Shown here: piece after piece, positions 56,549 to 64,000 of the stretch
Numbering within the stretch: position 1 is the first letter of the stretch
Layout of the letters: each line of letters opens with the position of its first letter
DNA from: Zanthoxylum bungeanum
Lineage: Eukaryota > Streptophyta > Magnoliopsida > Sapindales > Rutaceae
DNA length: 64,000 nucleotides
Direction of reading: 5' to 3'
NCBI GenBank assembly: GCA_019454045.1
Contig: SKCR01029087.1
Location: forward strand, 1-64,000
Made by a program: the position numbers and the translations under genes
The notes under the pieces: generated by a model
Databases searched by the model: none
What the model was told of the DNA's origin: nothing
What the model saw: only the letters and a program-made list of their open reading frames with translations

Positions 56549-58577
56549 TGATGAGTGGTATTTATATCAATATTTCCCACTCATTTAATCTAATATTTTG
56601 AATAGTTTCTTGAGTTTTGTGAATATTTTGATATGTTTTGTGTTATTTTGTAGATAAATAAAGTTTCAGGACATTCTGGAGGTGATTTGGAGCAAAATAG
56701 TGAAACTTGGCGAAAAAGGGCATTTTGGTAATTTCCAGCGTCGCGCCGCCCAGACCTTCCGCGTCGCGACGCCCAGTGTGCGCCGAATCTGTTAACGTGC
56801 GCCGGGTCAACATGTCAGAATTTGAGAAGTTTGACTTTGCTAACGTGCACCGTAACACGTGTCACCATCACATCCAATCTGCTAACGTGCACCGTGCCAC
56901 GTGTCAACATCATATGCTGCCGACACTCAGACTTGACACGTGTCGCCTCGTCATTAGCCACGTCACAAGGTCAACCAAGTCAACATGCCACGTCAGCATC
57001 AGCCAATCACAACGTGACACGTGTCGCCACGTGTCGCAATCTTATTGTGCCGACAATTGCAACACGCGTCAGCGCCACGTCAGCATGACATCATCAATGA
57101 CGTCATCACAATAATTGACTTTTAGCCTCCTTGCCACGTGTCGCGTGAACAGTTTGCCGCCATGACGCGTGTCGCCTCCTCAGCGTGCCACATCTTACTA
57201 TTCCAGCGTCGCGACGCTGGAACCAAAATTTTCTATAAATACTGCGCGAAATTTCAGATTTTCATTATTATTCTCTCTCTCCAAATTCCGTGTAAAGAGA
57301 GTTTCTCTCTCTAAAAAATTTTAGTTTTTTTAATTTTTCTTTACTTTTGTAATTTAATTTTAATTACTTTTTGTAATAATAATAGTTTACTTTCTTTATT
57401 TTTTACAGTTTTTACTATTCATGAGGAAGTAATTTCCCAGCTAGGGTGAAAGGTAATTCTTTTACTGTTACTATTTAGATTATCTCCCTTAAAAATAATA
57501 TATTCATTATTTAAAATACTGACTTAAAAGGATACCGCTATATTGGTCGGTTGGCAATTTATTTTAATCTGGTTTAAACTTGACTAATCAAGATACCGCT
57601 ATATTGGTCGGTTGGTAATTTAATTATGATACCGCCTTAATGGCTGGTTGGACTGAATTTGACTTAATCAGGATACCGCCAGATTGGTCGGTTGGTAATA
57701 TTATCACAAGTTTATATATTATTTTATGGGAGATATCTAAATTAGTAGTAGTAAAAGTAATTCCTTTTACCTTAGCATTTTATTGTATTTTACTTTTCAG
57801 CTTTACTTTATGTCTTTTACTTTTATGTCTTTACTAGTCCTAGTTATGTGTTAGCTATCTAGGGGTTGTGATGAATTTTAATATCACCGGTTTATAAGAG
57901 GTTATTTTATAGTTTGGGTAATTTAAAGGTTTATTTATTAAGTCTTAAGCTTAATGCTTCTTGTTGTCTGATCACCAATAAGATTGATGTGGTAAATCTA
58001 AAATGAACTAGACATAGAGATTTTAGGTTTCAGCCTTAGACTTAATAGCCCATGATCTTCCTTGAGGATAGATAACCCTTTAATAGATTTCCTTACAGGA
58101 TAGGAATATACCTGTCGGGCGGGGGTAGCCATAATTGGAACTTAAACTTAATGAATCCAGATAATTTGGTTGACATAGACATATGGTTCAATTGGGTTAA
58201 ACTGGGTATTTGCGTCTGACCATCGACAGAGGCTTTTGCATAATTTAGTGTTCCAGGTTAGTAAACTGATTTATTACATAAACATAAAATAATCACTTCA
58301 TCTTTAAAATGATATTAAAAGGATTCACAACCCTAGATCTTTGTGTCTTTTGTTATTTTCCTTAGTATTTTCTTTTGTCTTTTTATTTATTTATTTTGTA
58401 AAACCACATTCAACCAATCAAACAAACATTCTCTTCTCCATTTAATTAGATATTTGTAAGTAAATAGATTCAACAATTAATAACAACAGTAGAAATTAAG
58501 TCCTCGTGGGATCGATATTTTTATACTACTTGAACGATACGTGCGCTTGCGTTATACGTGTGTGTTTACGCCGGTCA
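56549..58577 (+). repeat. A2 3' LTR
   Basis: 2029 bp, near-identical to the 5' LTR. The clearest difference is a loss of about 19 bp that leaves one palindrome instead of two at 57206-57217. Confidence 0.95.
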
Positions 58578-58582
58578 GTGGC

Positions 58583-59337
58583 ACGCTCTGGTTCGCCGGT
58601 TTGAATATTCTGGATAAGCTGATAAGGTGACACGTGGCGCGGTGGTTGAGCTTAAATTATTGTGACACGTGGCGGCTTCTGATTGGTCGCTGAGATTCTT
58701 ATCCGTCACGTGTCAGATAAGGATTAGATACTCAATTATTGATGCTGACGTGGTGATGATGTGGCGGTGATGTGGCGGTGACGTGGCGACGACGTGGCGA
58801 CACGTGGGAAAGAGACTGTCGGCACCATAGAATTACGACACGTGTCACTTCATGATTGGCTGATGATGATGTGGCACGACACGTGGCAATTTTGACTTGT
58901 TGACTTGCTGACGTGGCTGATGACGTGGAGACACGTGGCACACGTGGCGATGATGACTGTCGGCACCGTAGGATGCTGACACGTGTCACGGCGCATGTTA
59001 GCAGATCGGCTGTGATGGTGACACGTGTCACGATGCATTTTAGCAAAGTCAAACTTTTCTCAGATTCTGATTTGTGGACCCAGCGCATGTTAGCACAGTT
59101 CGGCGCATTTTAGACGTCGCGACGCGGAAGGCTTGGCGTCGCGACGCGCTTAAGACCAAAATATCCATGTTGACGCATTTTTGTCCGTTTTTGCCCCAAA
59201 TTGCCTCCAATGCTTTCCAAACTTTATTTATCTACAAAATACACACAAAACATATCAAAACGTTCACAAAACTCAAGAAACTATACAAAATATTAGGTCA
59301 AATGAGTGGAAATAAGTGATATAAATACCACTCATCA
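58583..59337 (-). repeat. A1 3' LTR, second part
   Basis: Continuation of 46257-47691 after the A2 insertion. Rich in TGACGTGGC, CACGTGGC and CACGTGTC words (58640-59035) and carries two GTCGCGACGC copies (59116-59150). Ends CCACTCATCA, the complement of the LTR start. Confidence 0.9.
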
Positions 59338-60663
59338 CACCCCCAAACCTAACATTTTTGCTAGTCCTCGATCAAAACATAAAATAAAATAACATGAAAA
59401 TAAAATTAACTAAGCCACTTTCGTAGGGATCACGATTGCATTTAGCGTATGCAACAAGCCTTTAAACCCCTAGGTATCCCTAGTGGACGAGTTGTAGTCT
59501 CGTGAGGGTTTACAGCAATGATACCCACAAACATTTTTACAAAAGTAAAAAGTTAGTTAAAACTAATGCAACACAAGCAAAAAGACAAGCGAAAAGAGAA
59601 TAAAGTTGTTAGTGACTAATCAGGTGAATCTTCTACTCCAAGTTACTAGTTGTTTTGTTTTATTTTAAATTACTGAATAAGTAAATTCTCCGATTATTTT
59701 TACCATTCTTCATATACACATCCAACAAGATATTAATCAACTCATTTTTGCCCACAACAGTGATAAGTGCAGTTGATAAGAGAGTAATATTTTTGTCCTA
59801 AGTTCTATCAGATTTCACACCTTTTGGTAGCAATGGAATGATTTTTCTGATTTTTTTCTTTGATTTTTTTTTTTATTTATATACAATATCTTCCATCTAT
59901 GTAACGAGTGTTGGGTTGGTGGCTCTCAAACCAGTTGGCTTTAGGGCACCAGGTGTTAAGACACCCCTACAGACTTAATTACTCAGATTTCAGATATATA
60001 TATATTTTTGCAGCATCTTTGATCCATGTAGCGAGCTTTGGGCCAGTGACTCCCAAACCAGTTGGTTTTAGGGCACTAGGTGTTAAAACACCCTTACAGA
60101 CTTAATAACTCGGACCTCGGACGTTTTTTTTTTTTTACTCCACTGCTTTTTGAGATGCTTCCTCCAATTAAACTAGAGCACTGAATATTACAAACTTTCA
60201 ATTTTAACTCATGTCCGTATGTTACTATATATGTTGATAATACCTGTCAACTGAGCATATGAAGATTCATTTTAGTCCGTTTTATGGAGAATTTACAAAT
60301 TAAATAATTCAAAATGAAATAAACAAAAATTAACTTGTTTCAAAAATGGTTTTAGATACGTCTCAGGAGTGGAAACTCCTTACTCAGCTATCTCTTACCA
60401 ATTTCACATTTTTAGTCAAAATAAAAACACAAAAAACACAAAAACACAAAATATTTTTGTAATTTTTTGAAAAATTTTCAATTTTTTTTGTATTTTTCAA
60501 AAAATTTTGGCCTAAAATTAAAAACAACACACAAACTAAAAAAAACAAAGTACTGATCAACTAATTCCCTCCCCAAAACCTAAATGAGACATTGTCCCCA
60601 ATGTCTTAAACAGTAAAAGGAGAGTTAAGAAGGTCGTACCTGGTTAGATGAAATCTACAGGAA
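59338..60663 (-). other. A1 3' internal region
   Basis: Minus-strand polypurine tract at 59338-59348, two ~117-bp hairpin-containing units at 59890-60120, then the block ending CTGACC/CTAACCAGGTA just after the LOG pseudogene. No ORF. Confidence 0.7.
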
Positions 60664-61316
60664 TTAAAGGTTAAGATCCAGATTAATTCTACGCCTCTTA
60701 CCACGATCGTCCTCGAACCAATTTATTTTTGAAAGGATAGGGTCAACTTATGGTTCATAGGCTATGAGTTGGTCTATTAGATCCGGAGCAGTTCTGGCAG
60801 TGAAGAGGAGTTCTTTCATAGGTTTTGACACGAACCCATTTCTTCGGGCATCATCAAGAAACACACAAAGAAAATCATAAAATCCATCAACATTAAACAG
60901 TCCAATTGGTTTCTGGTGTATGTTCAGGTTCGCCCAAGATAGAACTATAAAAATTTCCTCCAATGTACCCAAGCCACTGGCAAAGCGATAAAAGCATCAG
61001 CACGGTTAATCATTTCTACCAATCGTTCAGACATACCTGGCACGATCAGTTCCTCTCCGTTTGATGATCCAATAAGATTTGCCTCTGCCAAGGGTTTTGG
61101 GATGATTCCCAAAACATGACTGCCTCCTTCCTGTACAGCCTTTGAAACGATCCCCATAAGTCCAAGATTTCTCCGCCATATATTAAGTGCATATTCCTTG
61201 CTGCTAAGACTCGACCCAATTCATGTGCTGCCTCTACGTATTGTGGCTTAGTACCAATACTAGTACCGCAAAACACACATATGTTCTCAATTCATCTTCT
61301 TGAAGTGGCTTCCATT
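60664..61316 (-). pseudogene. LOG: Decayed LOG gene in A1
   Basis: 653 bases against 654 in the intact G1 copy, intronless, same start (MEATS) and same C-terminal extension. Family motifs remain readable: ICVFCGTSIG, AAHELGRVL, HVLGIIPKPLAEA, GMSERLVEMINRADAFIALP, PIGLFNVDGFYDFL. Lesions are TGA at codon 8 (61293-61295), a frameshift in the YGGGNLG region (about 61175), a one-base deletion inside the PGG codons (about 60980) and TAA at 60748-60750. Ignoring the deletion, the loop was PGGLGTLEE, so the ancestor had the normal glycine that the G1 copy lost. The tail reads GKRRR..DLNL. It would have had the same role as the G1 copy; now inactive. Confidence 0.9.
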
Positions 61317-61754
61317 TTTTTTTGTATTTCTATCTCAAATCTGGATGCCTTCAAAAGTGTAATGACGGGCTGAATTTATAGTACCTGAAAAAGGGTGAGT
61401 AATAATAGCACTAATATATTCCAGAGGACGATTGTTAGCTAAACAACAAAAGAAATCGTGAAAGGTCAAAAAGTCTGGATCATGTCTACGAAAATAAAGA
61501 TAATTCATTAGGATGTGTCTCAAGATTTCATTCTTTATTCAGCCATCGCTAATGAATTGTTTCTCATCTTTGATTGCCAAACACAATTCCTTCTGTCTTA
61601 AAATGCTTCGTTTGTGCCTTTCCCTATAAAAATAACACACAAAATTAAAAAGTTCACACAAAATATGAAAACAAATTACAACAAATTGCATGGGTTGCCT
61701 CCCTGCTAGCGCTAAATTTTTCGTCTTCAGCCAGACGTGACTGAAATTCATCTG
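61317..61754 (-). other. A1 conserved block upstream of LOG
   Basis: The complement holds TGGCTGAAGACGA, GGGAGGCAACCCATG, a TTTTATAG acceptor-like site and one copy of the TTTTCGTAGACATGATCC unit that is fourfold in G1. Confidence 0.75.
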
Positions 61755-63012
61755 TTAAGGAGGTTTCAATGTCGTTTTGGATGTCCGATTAAAGACAATC
61801 CCGTGAGCGTTGCTTTTGAAGGGTCTCTTCCAACGATAAGGTGGCAAAAAGAGTTTTGTCTCATTCAGTGCTCGTGCCACCTTTTTGATCTTTGTCGCTC
61901 CAATGATTCCTGCAAAGAAAGAAAGAAAATCAGGAGGTCTCATATGGTGCTTGACTTGGAATGGGAGTTCCATTCTGTCAAGCTTCTGGGCGATATCTTT
62001 GATTTGTACTCCCCAAAACAGCGATGTTTCTCCTGAATGCTCTGGCTCTATTATTAAGGTCAGACATTTGCTCATCCATTTGCTCTGCTTCTTGTTCCAC
62101 CTCTTTTCTTCACAGATGTATTGTAAAATTCTTGCATTCAGCTCTTCATCTGTCATCTGTGAAATGCATGCTACAAAATTATCAACCTGAGGATGTGAAG
62201 AAATGTCAGATTTAAGGTCTTCATCCTCTAATCTGGGTGAAATGATTGGCTTATGTAGATCTTCTTCAAACATAATTGCAAAATAGTCTCCAAGATCTTC
62301 ATTTTGAGGGTACAGAATTCCATCCTCAAGTGTTGATGCAGTTGGTACAAACAGATCAGCTTCATCCTCGTCAGAGTCAGAATAATAAAAATCAAATCGA
62401 GAATTTGCCGGTTCGGACTCCTGAACTGATACCTCTGGTTGTTGATACTGCTCAGCCTCCTCCTCTGTTAAGGTCATTGGGATTTCTGGGTACTCGAAGG
62501 CTTTGTCAGTTTCATCTGATAATTCTTCTTGAGGTATGATGTTCTGGTTTTCTGTTAATTGTCTCATTTGATCTGTCATCCTCTGAAGGATTTCTGATTG
62601 TCTCTGAATTTGTGCATCTAATTGAGCTTCCCGTTCTTCGAGCCAATCTTTGAGCATGTGAATCAACTGATTTTCCTCTGATGGTTCTGATTGTTGATGG
62701 AAATCATAGGTAGATGGTGGATAAGATGAAAAATGTGGTTCTGTGAAATGTGATGGCTCGTCATACCATGAAGGATCTTGATAGCTCTGCCACCCTGAAC
62801 GTATATACATTGATCGCTCGGTGGTTACCATCACATATCATACATCTCCCGATCTCGTTCTGTTGAGCAAATGTAGTATTGCTTGGTTCTGGCATCCAGT
62901 GATAATTGTTGGGCTGGACAACAGGCCTCAGAAAACCGGACTGTTGCTCCCAGATTTGGGGTGTATCTTCTAGTAAAGCTCGTGATCTTTCAATCTCCCA
63001 GTAGTGTTCCAT
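61755..63012 (-). pseudogene. A1 gag-like ORF, frameshifted
   Basis: Homologue of the A2 ORF at 49868-51166. ATG at 63012, knuckle RCMICDGNHR.. where a frameshift (about 62810) disrupts the last Cys, and a second local frame disturbance near 62080-62100. The acidic SDSDEDEAD segment and the C-terminal block are well kept, the final residues matching A2 closely. Confidence 0.88.
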
Positions 63013-63144
63013 TTTTTAATCACCTGAAAAAGAAAGAAATAAAAATTACAGATAAAAATAAAGAAAATTAGATAGAAGTAAATTAGAAAGCTTCAAAATT
63101 AACAACTCAAGAAATATAAGTCCCCGGCAACGGCGCCAAAAACT
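63013..63144 (-). other. A1 leader and primer-binding site
   Basis: PBS 63121-63138 is the complement of TGGCGCCGTTGCCGGGGA, as in A2. The short leader has no other feature. Confidence 0.9.
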
Positions 63145-64000
63145 TGACCGGCGTAAACACACACGTATAACGCAAGCGCACATATCGTTCAAGTAATATA
63201 AAAATATCGATCCCACGAGGACTTAATTCCTACTGTTGTTATTAATTATTGAATCTATTTACTTACAAATATCTAATTGAGGGTGAAGAGAATGATTATT
63301 TGATTGGTTGAAAGTGGTTTTACAAAATAAATAAATAAATAAAAGACAAAAGAAAATACTAAGGAAAATAACAAAAGACACAAAGATCTAGGGTTGTGAA
63401 TCCTTCTAATATTTTTTAAAAGATGAAGTGATTATTTTATGTTTGTGTAATAAATCAGTTTACTAACCTGGAACACTAAATTATGCAAAAGCCTCTGTCG
63501 ATGGTCAGACGCAAATACCCAGTTTAACCCAATTGAACCATATGTCTATGTCAACCAAATTATCTGGATTCATTAAGTTTAAGTTCCAATTATGGCTACC
63601 CCCGCCCGACAGGTATATTCCTATCCTGTAAGGAAATCTATTAAAGGGTTATCTATCCTCAAGGAAGATCGTGAGCTATTAAGTCTAAGGCTGAACCTAA
63701 AATCTCTATGTCTAGTTCATTTTAGATTTACCACATCAATCTTATTGGTGATCAGACAACAAGAAGCATTAAGCTTAAGACTTAATAAGTAAACCTTTAA
63801 ATTACCCAAACTATAAAATAACCCCTTATAAACCGGTGATATTAGAATTCATCACAACCCCAGATAACTAACACATAACTAGGGCTAGTAACAACTTAAA
63901 AGTAAAACACATAAAGTAAAAATACTGAAAAGTAAAATAAAATAAAATGCTAAGGTAAAAGGAATTACTTTTACTACTACTAATTTAGATATCTCTCATA
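63145..64000 (-). repeat. A1 5' LTR (truncated by the window end)
   Basis: The complement of the A-family LTR end, closely matching 46257-47110. Only the R/U5 side is inside the window. Confidence 0.92.

Larger units (their letters stand above)
47692..58577 (+). mobile_element. A2: Athila-like element nested in the A1 3' LTR
   Basis: LTRs 47692-49731 (2040 bp) and 56549-58577 (2029 bp), TGATGAGTGG..GCCGGTCA, almost identical, with a perfect GTGGC duplication on both sides (47687-47691, 58578-58582): the youngest clear insertion here. Inside are the PBS, a complete gag-like ORF, a foreign 1.1-kb segment in the LOG position, a partial LTR joined to an inverted copy of the gag-like ORF, and the A-family 3' region. 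No RT or integrase, so mobilisation must have used proteins of another element. Confidence 0.93.
46257..64000 (-). mobile_element. A1: Athila-like LTR retrotransposon with decayed LOG gene (runs off the window)
   Basis: The minus-oriented 3' LTR is 46257-47691 plus 58583-59337 (split by A2). The polypurine tract (minus-strand TTTGGGGGTG) is at 59338-59348, the PBS at 63121-63138 and the 5' LTR from 63145 to beyond 64000. The internal 3.8 kb holds, in element order, a broken gag-like ORF, a shared non-coding block with GGGAGGCAACCCA, a LOG pseudogene and a repeat-containing 3' region. No RT or integrase. The flanking 5-mer on the left is ATATT; the other target copy is outside the window. Confidence 0.88.

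Overview
The window looks like nuclear DNA of a eudicot plant. It has two host genes of plant type (a growth-regulating factor with a miR396 site and an 18-exon TPX2-like gene), AT-rich introns with GT..AG borders, tRNA-derived SINEs and deeply nested LTR retrotransposons. Nothing in it is bacterial or organellar. I cannot name the species.

Host-gene part (1-13.9 kb). A repeat-rich flank (1-2.1 kb) is followed by an 816-bp foldback element with 9-bp target duplications, then a short GRF gene on the + strand (3874-4851; QLQ and WRC domains, miR396 site). Next comes a complete TPX2-like spindle gene on the - strand (11764 down to 5844; all splice phases close to a 517-residue protein). Its intron 12 is almost filled by a hAT-like foldback element. 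Two SINE copies flank the gene.

Nested retrotransposon part 1 (13.9-46.2 kb). A decayed LINE (- strand, zinc-finger/RNase H end) was hit by a Ty1/copia element (- strand, 385-bp LTRs at 14694-15078 and 43993-44377). Two large Ty3/gypsy elements of Tat/Ogre-like build then inserted into it: G1 (+, 17654-27444) in the integrase region and G2 (-, 28572-43104) in gag. G2 was in turn hit by a related element that left a solo LTR (35870-39185). With the nested DNA removed, gag, protease, integrase, RT and RNase H of the copia element fall into normal order.

Nested retrotransposon part 2 (46.2-64 kb). A1 (-, 46257 to beyond the window) and A2 (+, 47692-58577, perfect 5-bp duplication, inserted into A1's 3' LTR) belong to one Athila-like family. 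It has about 2-kb LTRs, a PBS resembling the tRNA-Asp 3' end, and one gag-like zinc-knuckle ORF instead of gag-pol. I find no RT or integrase in it, so it is probably non-autonomous.

Main discovery. A complete intronless LOG gene (cytokinin riboside 5'-monophosphate phosphoribohydrolase, 217 codons, 22170-22823) sits inside G1. A decayed homologue of almost identical length (61316-60664, - strand) sits inside A1. The similarity extends beyond the ORF, so a roughly 1.4-kb LOG cassette is shared by two LTR families with unrelated LTRs and different primer-binding sites. In A2 the same slot holds an unrelated 1.1-kb sequence, which suggests a modular cargo site. The intact copy carries Cys in the PGGxGT motif (PCGLGT). 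Both copies end in a basic tail followed by a DLN motif, which could direct the protein to the nucleus or to a co-repressor. The A-family LTRs are dense in G-box and TGACGTCA motifs and carry a 12-bp palindrome just upstream of the TATA box. A mobile, hormone-activating gene under bZIP-type LTR promoters is the hypothesis worth testing.
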